From Lachnospiraceae bacterium 10-1 (GTDB lineage Bacteria > Bacillota > Clostridia > Lachnospirales > Lachnospiraceae): a stretch of DNA of 64,000 bases. This document shows positions 53,313-63,737 of the stretch, one piece after another; within the stretch, counting starts at the first letter, position 1; each line of letters begins with the position of its first letter. The notes under the pieces were generated by a model. It was not told where the DNA came from and searched no databases. It saw only the letters and a program-made list of their open reading frames with translations. The stretch covers positions 1,268,342 to 1,332,341 of the forward strand of contig KE159799.1 in NCBI GenBank assembly GCA_000403495.2, in the 5' to 3' direction. Position numbers and translations under genes: made by a program.

Positions 53313-53385
53313 GCCTTTCCCGCTTGGGCTCCTCCCAAGTGGGAACAGGCCCAAATACGTAAGGTTGAAAGTTTCTTTCAACCTT
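53313..53385 (-). promoter_or_regulatory. Structured mscL leader (two hairpins)
   Basis: On the minus strand an 11-bp perfect stem CTTTCAACCTT/AAGGTTGAAAG (53361-53385) is followed by a long imperfect stem GCCT..TTCCCaCTTGGG/CCCAAGcGGGAA..AGGC (53313-53350), whose loop holds GGGAGGAG. It ends a few bases before the mscL start, so the ribosome-site-like sequence is in a loop and translation control is possible. Confidence 0.5.
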
Positions 53386-53793
53386 CTTTCCTCCTGTGTA
53401 TTTTCTTTTTTTGATACAAAGAAAGCGGAAACGCCAATCTAAGCATTTCCGTCTCATGTTCTGACTTACCGATTCTAAAATCCGCCTTCACACATTAAAG
53501 CCTTGCCCTTTGAATAATTATTACATTCATATTATACCCCGATAAAAATCTTATAGCAAATAAATTTTCTGTCACCTAAAAAGGCCTGTCCTTCAGGACA
53601 TATCTTTCTTAGGATGTTTATCCCAATATCATTGGATACAGATGGTTTTAATCATCTGTCATGAAATACCCTTTTAATCTTGTTGTACTCCTCAGATGAT
53701 ATCCTTTGGTTACGTCAATCATCAATCCCCTGTTTTACTGTGGTTAAAGTAGTGCTCAGCGCTTTCCCATATACAGGCAGTAGTTCAACTATC
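53386..53793. other. Non-coding stretch upstream of mscL
   Basis: No convincing gene. It contains one more weak hairpin (CGGAAATGC/GCGTTTCCG, about 53432-53453) and AT-rich spacer. At 53715-53793 a frame shifted from the small ORF at 53794 reads CRKKLPEIVELLPVYGKALSTTLTTVKQGIDD and looks coding-like, perhaps its out-of-frame remainder. Long open frames on the plus strand here show no family features. Confidence 0.4.
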
Positions 53794-53859
53794 TCAGGCA
53801 GTTTTTTGCGGCAGCCTTACCAACACATACCAGAAGTTGAAAAAATCATTACTATTCAC
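53794..53859 (-). CDS. Possible short ORF (21 codons), maybe frameshifted
   Basis: GTG start with AAAGGAG 6-8 nt upstream; the product is a hydrophobic, Trp/Phe-rich peptide starting MNSNDFFNFWYVLV. A frameshift would add about 30 residues (CRKKLPEIVELLPVYGKAL...). The combined peptide would be a 50-residue amphipathic protein, like small toxins or bacteriocins, but this is speculation. Low confidence. Confidence 0.2.
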   Translation of the reverse strand: MNSNDFFNFWYVLVRLPQKTA

Positions 53860-53894
53860 GCTGCTTCTCCTTTCTTTTCGTATTTTACTCGAAG

Positions 53895-53944
53895 CATAAA
53901 AAAAGAACGGGGTGCAAGTATGTGTCCACACTCAGCACCCCGTT
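53895..53944 (-). terminator. Strong terminator ending a possible non-coding RNA
   Basis: Minus-strand stem AACGGGGTGC/GCACCCCGTT with inner pairing, followed by TCTTTTTTTATG. No protein gene ends here, so it probably closes an RNA gene transcribed from about 54165. Confidence 0.75.
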
Positions 53945-54165
53945 TCTATATCATGAGGCACAGGCAGAGACTGTCATCACGCAAAAGGCATTGTTTTTAT
54001 ATCCGATTACCTTATAATAATTCTTGCGTGTATCGCAGACTTAGTCTGTATCGTATAATAGCCAAGATACCATTCCTTGCCCCGGAGAGCGGCAACTCTC
54101 CGGGGTGGTACACCGTATCCGTTCTTGAATTCTCAACTCACATTTTAGCATACACCCAACAGCAT
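53945..54165 (-). ncRNA. Candidate structured non-coding RNA
   Basis: A region of about 220 nt with strong secondary structure and no plausible protein: CCCCGGAGAG/CTCTCCGGGG (54083-54109), CAGACTaAGTCTG, and CACGCAA/TTGCGTG enclosing an AT-rich segment. Upstream on the minus strand is TATAAT near 54165 with a poor -35, and downstream the strong terminator at 53895-53944. I could not match it to 6S, SRP, tmRNA or RNase P RNA. The boundaries are guesses. Confidence 0.35.
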
Positions 54166-54370
54166 TATAAGCATAAATCACGCTTGTAAACCAAGCTCCT
54201 GCATTGCCCTCTCCCCCCTTGACGCCTCCGGTTTGAAACAAAATGAAACAGTAAACAAAGTGATTTCGTTCTTGTGCATGAAAAAAGCAGAAACACCGAA
54301 TTTATCGACATTCCCGCTTCTCATTACCAACGTGCGCAACCGCACAAAAACCGTACACAAGCGCAAAAAC

Positions 54371-54444
54371 CGTGCGCTAGAGGATTCGAACCCCCGACCT
54401 TTTGGTCCGTAGCCAAACGCTCTATCCAGCTGAGCTAAGCGCAC
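54371..54444 (-). tRNA. tRNA-Arg (anticodon ACG)
   Basis: Acceptor GTGCGCT/AGCGCAC with discriminator G, anticodon stem TTTGG/CCAAA around CTACGGA (ACG), T arm GGTTCGAATCC. Encoded alone; no CCA in the gene. Confidence 0.95.
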
Positions 54445-54690
54445 ATTCATTGCTTTATCTGCAACAACTGATATTCTATTATAATATCATAAATTTGTCA
54501 AGGGGGCTGGAAAAATTTTGCTAAAACCTGTGTAAGATTACAATACCTCATTGACGAATTAACTGCTGTTGTTGCCAGGAAATCTTTTTGATATTAGAGA
54601 TATAATTTACTAATGGAAAAATTCAAATTCTATGATACTATAGAAATAGCGAATAGCGGGAGAAAACGGAATTTGAGAAATGGGGATCTT

Positions 54691-55263
54691 ATGAAGAAAG
54701 ACGATAAAGAAAGATGTTCGTGGGCAACTACGGAACTCTACAAGGAATACCATGACAATGAGTGGGGAAAACCAGTTCATGACGACAGGAAACTATTTGA
54801 AATGCTAATTCTCGAAGGTATGCAGGCTGGATTATCGTGGCTAACGATATTAAATAAAAGAATGGGATTTAGAGAAGCCTTTGATAATTTTGATTATCAA
54901 AAAATTGCTCTCTATGATGAAGCAAAAATTGAGGAATTAATGCAAAATGCCAATATCGTTCGCAATAGATTAAAAATCAAGTCGGCAATTACAAATGCGC
55001 AGCAATTCATCAAAATTCAAGAAGAATATGGAAGTTTTAATGCGTTTATCTGGTCTTATGTTGATAACAAACCTATCCATAATCATTTCAAATCAGAAGC
55101 AGAAATTCCGGCTGCAACGCCGCTTTCGGACAAAATTAGCAAAGACTTAAAAAAACGCGGTTTTAAATTTGTAGGCAGTACGATCATATATGCGTATATG
55201 CAGGCAATCGGAATTGTAAACGACCATGTGCAAAGCTGCTATTTGTATGTGTCCGAAAATTAA
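54691..55263 (+). CDS. tag: DNA-3-methyladenine glycosylase I (Tag)
   Basis: 190 residues, the family's normal size. N-terminal RCSWA with the zinc Cys, YHDNEWG with the zinc His, FEMLILEGMQAGLSW, then FVGSTIIYAYMQAIGIVNDH and a final C. It removes 3-methyladenine from alkylated DNA as first step of base excision repair. The ATG at 54691 (GGGGAT upstream) fits homologues; an upstream in-frame start would add 26 unrelated residues. Confidence 0.95.
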   Translation: MKKDDKERCSWATTELYKEYHDNEWGKPVHDDRKLFEMLILEGMQAGLSWLTILNKRMGFREAFDNFDYQKIALYDEAKIEELMQNANIVRNRLKIKSAITNAQQFIKIQEEYGSFNAFIWSYVDNKPIHNHFKSEAEIPAATPLSDKISKDLKKRGFKFVGSTIIYAYMQAIGIVNDHVQSCYLYVSEN

Positions 55264-55300
55264 GTGTCAATTTGTGATTTTTAAAGGAGCATCAACAGTG

Positions 55301-55735
55301 TCTAACGAATATGATAATGAAATATTTTTTGAAGAATATGCAAAAATGCCACGCAGTAAAGGCGGTTTAAGTTCTGCCGGAGAATGGTGCCAATTTGGCT
55401 CTGCACTATATCGAAAATAAAGATGAGATATTTCAAAAAATACATCAAACATTGAAACCAGACGGAGTATTTCTTTTCAACATTGAACACCCGATTTTTA
55501 CATCTGGTGTAGGGCAGGACTGGATTTATACCAATGAGGGCAAACCTCAATACTGGCTGCTTGATAATTATTTTTATTCCGAAAAACGAAAAACAAATTT
55601 TCTTGGATGTGATGTAACAAAACAGCATCATACACTTACGCAAATCCTAATGGGTTTACTAAATAGTGGTTTTGAACTTGAAGTGGTGGAAGAAGCACAG
55701 CACCTTCATTTTGCTATGAAAGTCTAAACTATCAT
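55301..55735 (+). pseudogene. SAM-dependent methyltransferase with internal deletion
   Basis: The N-terminal piece (GTG start after AAAGGAG: SNEYDNEIFFEEYAKMPRSKGGLSSAGEW) and the C-terminal piece in another frame (ANLALHYIENKDEIFQKIHQTLKPDG...FNIEHPIFTSG...FLGCDVTKQHHTLTQILMGLLNSGF) belong to one class I methyltransferase type. The roughly 75 residues between them, including the SAM-binding GCGxG loop, are missing, and the C-terminus is also shortened. Non-functional. Confidence 0.8.
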
Positions 55736-56017
55736 GCAAAAGAGCTCAGAACAACCGTTCGCATTCTCGCTAATGTAAAAATACCCTCAAAAGCACACAA
55801 AAATAATGTAACTTTCAAAGCTATGTAGTGCCGAAAGTGGCGGATTTACGGGCTTTCTCGGCTTTCCGTGTCCGTATCTTCCGGGGAAGGAGACACCCCT
55901 AAGTGTTAGAATTGCCACTCCCAACATGGAATTATTTTTATCGTAGAAAGGCTATTACAAAGGTAGATTAGTAATCTACCCTTGTAATGGCTCATTCTTC
56001 CGGCTCTGATAGGCTTT
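55736..56017. other. Intergenic region with a long inverted repeat
   Basis: No gene seen. It ends in ATTACAAaGGTAGATTagtAATCTACCcTTGTAAT (55954-55988), a 15-bp stem with one mismatch and no T run, next to the 3' end of the ART/HEPN-like cassette. It could be a terminator variant or the end of the inserted segment. Confidence 0.45.
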
Positions 56018-56329
56018 TTATATTTTATCCATTTGCATATAATAAGAATCACTTATTTTATTACCTGTTTCATCATATAGCGTAATATAAAAATGATTAG
56101 GATCAGGACGAAGTTCAAATGTCCTGCTATGATCATAAGAGGTAATCACTTCCTCTACTATTCCACCATCTTCCCCTTCGTATCTGGTGTGCGAAATTAC
56201 ATCCATTCCATTATCATCAACATCAATCACCTTTACCCCTTCTTGCTTAAGCTCCACAGGTGCCTTACCACCTTCTATCTCTGGATTACGACATTGGCAT
56301 AGTGCTTCATAAATTTCTGCTGCTTTCAT
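56018..56329 (-). CDS. Hypothetical protein, 103 residues
   Basis: An acidic soluble protein with a helical start (MKAAEIYEALCQCRNPEIEGG) and beta-rich remainder (VKVIDVDDNGMDVISHTRYEG, HFYITLYDETGNKISDSY). I do not recognise the family. GAGGG lies 6 nt before the ATG at 56329. It is the last gene on the minus strand of the cassette region, 163 bp after the 389-residue gene, so membership of that operon is uncertain. Confidence 0.6.
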   Translation of the reverse strand: MKAAEIYEALCQCRNPEIEGGKAPVELKQEGVKVIDVDDNGMDVISHTRYEGEDGGIVEEVITSYDHSRTFELRPDPNHFYITLYDETGNKISDSYYMQMDKI

Positions 56330-56491
56330 TGTTTTCCCTCCTTCATTACAGATACTCTTACAATATAATATAAAATGCTGTTCATATGGCACATCTATCC
56401 TTTCTGCTAAGATCAGGGGCCCATCTGCCTTGCAAGAATTATAATAACATAAAACTTCCTTTTCTGCAGTTGTGATAAATATATGCTAATT

Positions 56492-57661
56492 TCACAATCC
56501 AGAAAATTTTTCCAACTGCTTATTCAACTTTTCGATATCAATTTGCGGCAGTTCAATGTGTTGGCTACAATTCATTTTTATGTTAAACTCCCAGTCCTCT
56601 TTTTGCTCATCCATAGCCTTTTTCAGCAATTCATCAACTGGCATCAAAAATGAAAAGTCCATCTCTTGTTCCCTACTCTCCACAGCAATAATTCGATCAA
56701 AAATATCAGAAAACATCTCTTTAATAACAGATTGCCTGAGTTCTTCATACCGCTCACCAAGTTTCTTCGATACTTCTGCAAATCTATTTTCTAATTTTTT
56801 ATCAACAAATGGTTTCTTATTGGGTATAACTTTTTCATCATCTCCTTTATTCAAAATATCCCGTATCTCGCTTCTTGGTATTTTTCGTTCTTCTGGTCGG
56901 CCGAGAATCCCATTATATTCAGATAAAAGTTTCTGGTATCTTTCATCTTCCATTACAAGATCGTAAAATCTTTCGACTATAGCCCAATCAACCTCTGCTG
57001 CAAGACATTCATCTTTTGACATATCTCTACTTTCCTGTTCAGCTTTATTATTCAATTCTTCACTTCGTAATTCCTTCATTATCCCGAACAAATCATCCCA
57101 TTTTTCAATAAATAACTGGAAGTCACTCTCCATGGCAATAAGCCACTGGCATCTTTCTAATTCCCGAATGCTCAAAGAAAATGTATCTAATCTTTTTCTG
57201 ATTAACTCATTCCATCTATTCTGCATATTTTCAATAATGGTACATTGCTTACAGACTGGATAATTCAGCCGGTTATTCATCTTATATGCTACTTGTTGTA
57301 ATACTTCAGCAGATACATCACAATTCCTGAATGTATCAATCACTCCTTCATATATCCTGACAATAAAAGCATTTTCTGCAGCTTTAAAGTCTGCTCTTCT
57401 TAGAGGTACATACTTTCCTGTAAATTCCATAAGCATCTCTATCCAAAACTCAACATCTACTTCAGCAAAAGAATATGAATCACTTTGTTTTAAATATTCA
57501 ATCTCATCATCCAAATCAATAATATGAATGATCTGCTTAAAATTCTTGAACTGGCTGATATAAAAATTTTTTAAAGCATCATCCGTAGCGGTTCCCCCAT
57601 TAACTAATTTTTTATCAAAATAAATCTTATCTGTAATTTCGCGCAAAGTAAGATGTTTCAC
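56492..57661 (-). CDS. Hypothetical protein of the ART/HEPN-like cassette (389 residues)
   Basis: No family recognised. It is helical, soluble and charged, with a Cys pair YPVCKQCTII near 170, and a C-terminal third rich in Glu/Lys helices that ends in a repeat-like IELPQIDIEKLNKQLEKF. The start is GTG with GGAGG at 9 nt. It lies about 150 bp downstream of the DUF4209-like gene on the same strand, with no terminator seen between, so it is probably part of the same unit. An effector, adaptor or antitoxin role cannot be told apart from sequence. Confidence 0.7.
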   Translation of the reverse strand: MKHLTLREITDKIYFDKKLVNGGTATDDALKNFYISQFKNFKQIIHIIDLDDEIEYLKQSDSYSFAEVDVEFWIEMLMEFTGKYVPLRRADFKAAENAFIVRIYEGVIDTFRNCDVSAEVLQQVAYKMNNRLNYPVCKQCTIIENMQNRWNELIRKRLDTFSLSIRELERCQWLIAMESDFQLFIEKWDDLFGIMKELRSEELNNKAEQESRDMSKDECLAAEVDWAIVERFYDLVMEDERYQKLLSEYNGILGRPEERKIPRSEIRDILNKGDDEKVIPNKKPFVDKKLENRFAEVSKKLGERYEELRQSVIKEMFSDIFDRIIAVESREQEMDFSFLMPVDELLKKAMDEQKEDWEFNIKMNCSQHIELPQIDIEKLNKQLEKFSGL

Positions 57662-57808
57662 AAAAATCGTCCTCCATATCAGTATTAAATCATCCAAAAT
57701 TATTTTTATCTGCTTAGAAATTTCTGAATCTTAGTTGTGCTTTATCGCCTCATTCTCAAATTTCTCTTCATCAGCTTCTACGTTTACCATAGTTCAAAGA
57801 GCAGACAC

Positions 57809-59602
57809 TCATTTCTCATTACTGCCTTCAAATAATTTACGCAGTTTATCATTTACCTTAATCCGATTTTCAAACTGCATCCACCCGCAAAACATATAAC
57901 ACATTTTAAGAACGAACCACCATGTATACAGTGCCTTATAAGACTGAAACTGTTTATCGGAAAGCAATCCATGTGCAATATCATTTCTCATATTAAACCC
58001 AAACTTAGAACAAAATATTGTCCTCAACGCCAATAGAAAATCCTCGTCCAGACATTCCCTTACCCCTTCTAATTCCAAAACAGCATGCATAGTCTTTAAC
58101 TCTTCTATGCCATCTTCATTCAAATTGTAAACCGGCTCACCACATTCTATAGTCAGTTCTCGAACTGAATTTTCCACCTGAGGAACAAGCAAACATAAAG
58201 CAGTTAAAAAATCACCTGAAAACCCTGCCATTATTCCTTTTACATAGGCTCCTCTTCTGTCTTCTGGAACAATTATGCTATCTTCAACAATCTTCCATAT
58301 GTCTTTCTCTTCAACCTCAAATTTTGAGCGGATATAATTCAGCGTATTTCCAACCATGATCTGTGAAAAATATCCCATAAATTCCGCAGTATTTTTTTCC
58401 ACCGAATCTTGCAGCGCAGCTAAATCTATTTCTTCACCAGATTTTTTAATGGGTTTACTTTTAGCAATCGACTTACCATCTTTTCCTAAAATCCCTATAG
58501 GGAAAAGTCCGCTGAATGGATTATCTGCTGATTTCCTAACAGATTCTTCAACCTTACTTCTTTCTGGCAATGGGATAAATAACGCAAAGTAGCAAAGAAC
58601 CTCTTCCTTATCCAAAACCTCTAATTGCCTGATTAACTGCTTAACAGTCTCACTGTTGTCCTTCTTTGCTGAAAATACCGGCATCTCTGATATCAATTTC
58701 TTTTCAATTTCATCTATTCTTCTAAGTATATTTTTTCTTTCAGCTTCTGTCCCAATAATTGTTTTCAGAATATTTACCGCATCTTTTAGCAGATGTATTG
58801 ACCTCATCATGCTTCCGGTCTCAGGTTTATCAAAGGTACTTTCTGCCATTAAGATTGCTTTTACTTTACGCCTTCGCAGCTCAATCAATTTAGGCTCCGA
58901 TACACACTTTTTCTTTTGCCACTTGTTTTTCTTACAGTAAAGCTGTTCAAGTATATTACAAAATTCTCCTATTATATAAAAATCATAGCATTGATCATCA
59001 TATGTATTTAAAATTTTCTCAGTATACTGAATCAGAAAATCCACATCAACTTTTTCATCCATTGCAGTTTGGATTAAATACAGAACCTTTCCATGATCCT
59101 CATTATTATACCGATTTAAAACTTTTGTAATCAGTCTATTCCTTGTAATCTCGTCAATATCTTTGCTGCTGATTTTTTTTGATATAAATATAAGCCGGTT
59201 AATTGCCATGAAATTATAATCAAAGCCTTCCGTACTTTCTAAATGCAGGCGGTAATGTGCTTCTGCAGATTTTGCAGCTGAAAAATCCTTTTCCATTACC
59301 CATAAAAAATCATTGATTTTCGCCTTATTGATATCAGAAATTGGATACTCCAGTATCTCAAGAAGTAATTTTTTGTTATCCTCCATCCTGACACTTCTTA
59401 TCCATATATCTTTTGCAAAAGTAAATGGAATATCTTCTGGTCGATATACCCATCTCTCAAGTATGATATCATGCAAAAAGTTTTCTGAACCAAAGCTATC
59501 AAGATTATCCATTTTTTCTAATTTCTTTGATGCAATATCGTAATTCTTTTCTTTTAATATCTCAACAATACTACTTACCATTTCATCCTTCAAAGTAAAC
59601 AC
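57809..59602 (-). CDS. DUF4209-like protein with HEPN-type RNxxxH motif
   Basis: 597 residues, mostly helical. The last third resembles what I recall as DUF4209: LCLLVPQVENSVREL, then R539-NDIA-H544 (FNMRNDIAHGLLS). The Rx4H spacing is the catalytic signature of HEPN ribonucleases, found in many toxins and antiphage systems. The N-terminal 400 residues show alpha-helical repeat-like pattern. The start is GTG immediately after the TAG of the upstream gene (TAGGTG), so translation is coupled. RNase activity is a prediction. Confidence 0.75.
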   Translation of the reverse strand: MFTLKDEMVSSIVEILKEKNYDIASKKLEKMDNLDSFGSENFLHDIILERWVYRPEDIPFTFAKDIWIRSVRMEDNKKLLLEILEYPISDINKAKINDFLWVMEKDFSAAKSAEAHYRLHLESTEGFDYNFMAINRLIFISKKISSKDIDEITRNRLITKVLNRYNNEDHGKVLYLIQTAMDEKVDVDFLIQYTEKILNTYDDQCYDFYIIGEFCNILEQLYCKKNKWQKKKCVSEPKLIELRRRKVKAILMAESTFDKPETGSMMRSIHLLKDAVNILKTIIGTEAERKNILRRIDEIEKKLISEMPVFSAKKDNSETVKQLIRQLEVLDKEEVLCYFALFIPLPERSKVEESVRKSADNPFSGLFPIGILGKDGKSIAKSKPIKKSGEEIDLAALQDSVEKNTAEFMGYFSQIMVGNTLNYIRSKFEVEEKDIWKIVEDSIIVPEDRRGAYVKGIMAGFSGDFLTALCLLVPQVENSVRELTIECGEPVYNLNEDGIEELKTMHAVLELEGVRECLDEDFLLALRTIFCSKFGFNMRNDIAHGLLSDKQFQSYKALYTWWFVLKMCYMFCGWMQFENRIKVNDKLRKLFEGSNEK

Positions 59603-60466
59603 CTATCCTAATTCATAATATTTTGAAATACTGGCCTGCCATTTCTCTGCCGGAATGCAATCTATAATTCTTTCCGGTTCAATAACCCTACTTGGCTTCA
59701 TATAAGCATAAACATCTGAAGATAGGTCTGAAAAAGCACTGTCAACGGCCTTCTGGAACAGCAGCTTCTTAAGCCCAATCCATTTATTATGATAATCCTT
59801 CAGGTACTCTTCCTGATTTCCATAAAATGCATAGTATTCAAAATCTGTAATCCTCGCCATATACTTGATCACATATGGTTTAGTGACTGCTTCCCAAGCA
59901 TCATCCACTCCGGCAGTCTCTTTCCCAAATTCTGATAAAGTAAACAGAAACTCCGGCGCATTGTGAATCGTCCCATAATCGTAGATATCCCTGCTGAACA
60001 AAAAACCATTTACCTGATGGTCATAAAATATTTTTCGCCCTATATTGTATAAATCATCTACCTGCTTTATCATCCTATCCCAATTCGTGTATTTTTTATA
60101 ATCTATATCAAAATCCTTACCATCAATATGCATGATCTTAGAAGGGATATCAAACCAAATCCCTCTCTCCTTTAAAAACACGCTTAACTCTGTTTCTTCT
60201 TGAAGTACCTTTTGCAAATCTTTTAGTCCGTTCTTTTTTATTTCAGCACAATCGTCCCCATTTGTTGTTACATGAAAAACTACCAGTTCCAGCCGGTCAA
60301 TATCCATGCTCTCTATTTCAGCGAAGTACTTCTTTGCAAAAATATCAAAGTCACTGTTACACTCTAACCGGTAGTCAGAAACAAGATTTCCCTTTTCTAT
60401 ATTCAAAACACTATACAGCCAATCGTATGAGGCATCTGGATTTGTAATATCATAACAGCTCTGCAC
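59603..60466 (-). CDS. ADP-ribosyltransferase-like protein (putative effector)
   Basis: 287 residues. The segment LVVFHVTTNGDDCAEIKKNGLKDL (62-84, with H65) has the H-x-T...I..xGL pattern found at the NAD-binding start of several ADP-ribosyltransferase folds such as DarT-like proteins. Later Tyr-rich strands (YDYGTIHNAPEFLF) could supply the remaining active-site residues, but I cannot fix them. The start is GTG with AGGGGA upstream. It is the first gene of the cassette, directly joined to the HEPN-like gene. Confidence 0.6.
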   Translation of the reverse strand: MQSCYDITNPDASYDWLYSVLNIEKGNLVSDYRLECNSDFDIFAKKYFAEIESMDIDRLELVVFHVTTNGDDCAEIKKNGLKDLQKVLQEETELSVFLKERGIWFDIPSKIMHIDGKDFDIDYKKYTNWDRMIKQVDDLYNIGRKIFYDHQVNGFLFSRDIYDYGTIHNAPEFLFTLSEFGKETAGVDDAWEAVTKPYVIKYMARITDFEYYAFYGNQEEYLKDYHNKWIGLKKLLFQKAVDSAFSDLSSDVYAYMKPSRVIEPERIIDCIPAEKWQASISKYYELG

Positions 60467-60547
60467 CGCATTCGTCCCCTTCCTATCTGTTTCAAATACA
60501 TTACCACATTTTCCCTATATTTTCCATCTAAAAAACAGCACGTTATC

Positions 60548-61855
<1,308 letters not shown>

Positions 61856-62049
61856 TTACCGCAACTATATCACACCGGTATTTTCCTCTCAATATGTTTG
61901 GCAGGATAGATCCGTCGTTCCAAAAAAGGGCGGAAAAATACCGCTGTTTCTGTAACAGCGGTACAAAATCCCATCTCTTATCCGGCTTTTTTGACTTTCG
62001 CTTTCGCCTTCCCCCTAAAACCTCTTCCGAAACCTCTCTCTTGCCACGC

Positions 62050-62922
62050 TCAAACTTCTTCCCCGCTTGTTCCCTCTCTATCCAGCAGCAGATCCATATG
62101 CTGCAGCATTTCCAGTGAAGATTTCGCATGTTCATGATAGCATCCCGACAGGAGAAGGGAAAAAACTATATCGATCACATAATTTACCGCGGAGAAGGAC
62201 GTGATCACGTCCAGACTTACCAGCGAATCCCGATTCGGGATCTCCACGATCTCATGGCACTGTCTCCTAATCACTTCATTGTGAGGCCCCACGATCCCCA
62301 CCACAAAATTATTCGTGGCTTTGCGCAGATATTTTGCTGCCCGGATCATTGTCCGGTTTGCCCCGGTAAAACTGATTAAAAACGCAATTGTCCTCTTGTT
62401 CTTCCGCGCCGCCAGATAGTGCCCGTTGACGCTCTCATAGGCGGAGCATTCCACACCCAGTGTGGCAAACTTGAATGCCGCGGACTGTGCCAGAATATAG
62501 CTGACTCCGGCGCCGTAAATATCAATGCACTCCACCCGCCGCAGCATATTATGTATCCGGTTCATGCTGTTTTTATCCAGTGAGAGCCTGGTATTGGTCA
62601 CAGCCTTATCATAGATGCCCGGCAGCGTATTGATAATATCCGTATAGGTGCTTTTATCATGGATCGGCTCGCCCGCAAGCATCCGGGCGAGCCTGTTTTT
62701 CTGGTTAATTTCCTCCACCAGCTTCAGCCGGAATTCCTGATAGCCCGAAAGCCCCAGCTTTTTACAAAGGCGCACCACTGTTGCCTTGCTCGTAAAGGAA
62801 GCCTCCGCCAGTTCCGCAGAAGACATTCCGGGCGCTTTGTCCGGATGATCCAGTATATATCGCGCCACATCTTTTTCATGATTGGTAAAATTGACTCCCT
62901 GTTCCAGTTTTTCCAACAGCAT
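62050..62922 (-). CDS. RpiR-family regulator (HTH + SIS)
   Basis: 291 residues: N-terminal HTH_6 (about 1-75; SSAELAEASFTSKATVVRLCKKLGLSGYQEFRLKL) and a SIS sugar-phosphate isomerase-like domain (about 115-260; IDIYGAGVSYILAQSAAFKFATLG). It should sense a phosphosugar and control the PTS gene directly downstream. The ATG at 62922 has AGGAG at 6 nt. GC content is as high as in the PTS gene, so the two moved together. Its normal target is now truncated. Confidence 0.92.
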   Translation of the reverse strand: MLLEKLEQGVNFTNHEKDVARYILDHPDKAPGMSSAELAEASFTSKATVVRLCKKLGLSGYQEFRLKLVEEINQKNRLARMLAGEPIHDKSTYTDIINTLPGIYDKAVTNTRLSLDKNSMNRIHNMLRRVECIDIYGAGVSYILAQSAAFKFATLGVECSAYESVNGHYLAARKNKRTIAFLISFTGANRTMIRAAKYLRKATNNFVVGIVGPHNEVIRRQCHEIVEIPNRDSLVSLDVITSFSAVNYVIDIVFSLLLSGCYHEHAKSSLEMLQHMDLLLDREGTSGEEV

Positions 62923-63014
62923 AAACATCTCCTTGTGATAAAGGTTATTCACTCGTAAAAATACTCAAGACTCTACACAGGCACATATTCTTTTAAAGTG
63001 GTGGAAAAGTTTTG

Positions 63015-63737
63015 TTAAAACCTGTAATACGGTCTTCCGCCACAGCACAGGCCGCCACCGCCGCAGCACAAGTTACATAAAAGATTTGCAATGCATAATT
63101 TCAAACAAAATCCGCTGCCTCCCGTATAGGGCTGTCCATAAGTATATTGTCTCTGCCTGTACCAGGTACCACCATTTTCAAACTGATATACCAAATTACT
63201 GTAATCCTGATTTCCCGGCTCTAAAGCTGCTGCTCTTCTGGCATGCTCCAGTGCGGATGCCTGATTTCCAAGACCTGCATGTGCCAGTGCACTGTAATAG
63301 TACCATCTGGCATTCCGGCCGCTTTCCTCCATACCGTCAAGTACGGTTCTTGCTTCCTTATAATATCCATTTCTCACATAATTGCCTGCCGCACGTAAAT
63401 GTCCGTCTTCTTCATAACCGGTTCGCGAACCACCAAAAGCGCCGCCAAAACTGCCAAAATCTCCGAAACTGCCAAATCCACCGTTTCCAAAACCTCCATA
63501 GCTGCCGCCGGATGCACCATGTCTGCCATCCTGATACCTGTAGCCTTCCGTCCGCTCTTTCATAATCTGCTGATAAGCCTGTTGTATTTCCTTAAATCTT
63601 TCCTCCGCCTCTTCCTTATGTGGATTATTGATATTAGCATCAGGGTGATACTTCCGGCTGAGAGACTTATATGCTTTTTTTATTTCTTCCTCTCCGGCAT
63701 TTCTTGAGATGCCTAAAACTTCATATGGATCACGCAT
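63015..63737 (-). CDS. J-domain (DnaJ-like) protein with TPR-like and Gly-rich regions
   Basis: 240 residues. J domain (1-65) with the essential HPD at 31-33, a Gly/Phe-rich linker (about 72-105), a TPR-like helical part (about 115-175; [31 protein letters not shown]) and a Cys/Gly-rich, hydrophobic tail ([17 protein letters not shown]) that may attach to a membrane. It would stimulate DnaK on a specific client. It overlaps the next upstream gene by 8 bp, a pairing common in Lachnospiraceae. Confidence 0.92.
   Translation of the reverse strand: MRDPYEVLGISRNAGEEEIKKAYKSLSRKYHPDANINNPHKEEAEERFKEIQQAYQQIMKERTEGYRYQDGRHGASGGSYGGFGNGGFGSFGDFGSFGGAFGGSRTGYEEDGHLRAAGNYVRNGYYKEARTVLDGMEESGRNARWYYYSALAHAGLGNQASALEHARRAAALEPGNQDYSNLVYQFENGGTWYRQRQYTYGQPYTGGSGFCLKLCIANLLCNLCCGGGGLCCGGRPYYRF

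Noticed and set aside
54080-54120. GGGGTGGTACACCG, similar to a T-box motif
   Set aside because: The usual GGGTGGTACCGCG is not matched exactly, and no aminoacyl-tRNA synthetase or amino-acid gene follows.
53680-54189. 169-codon open frame on the plus strand
   Set aside because: No ribosome site, no family pattern, and it runs antisense through a strong terminator and structured region.
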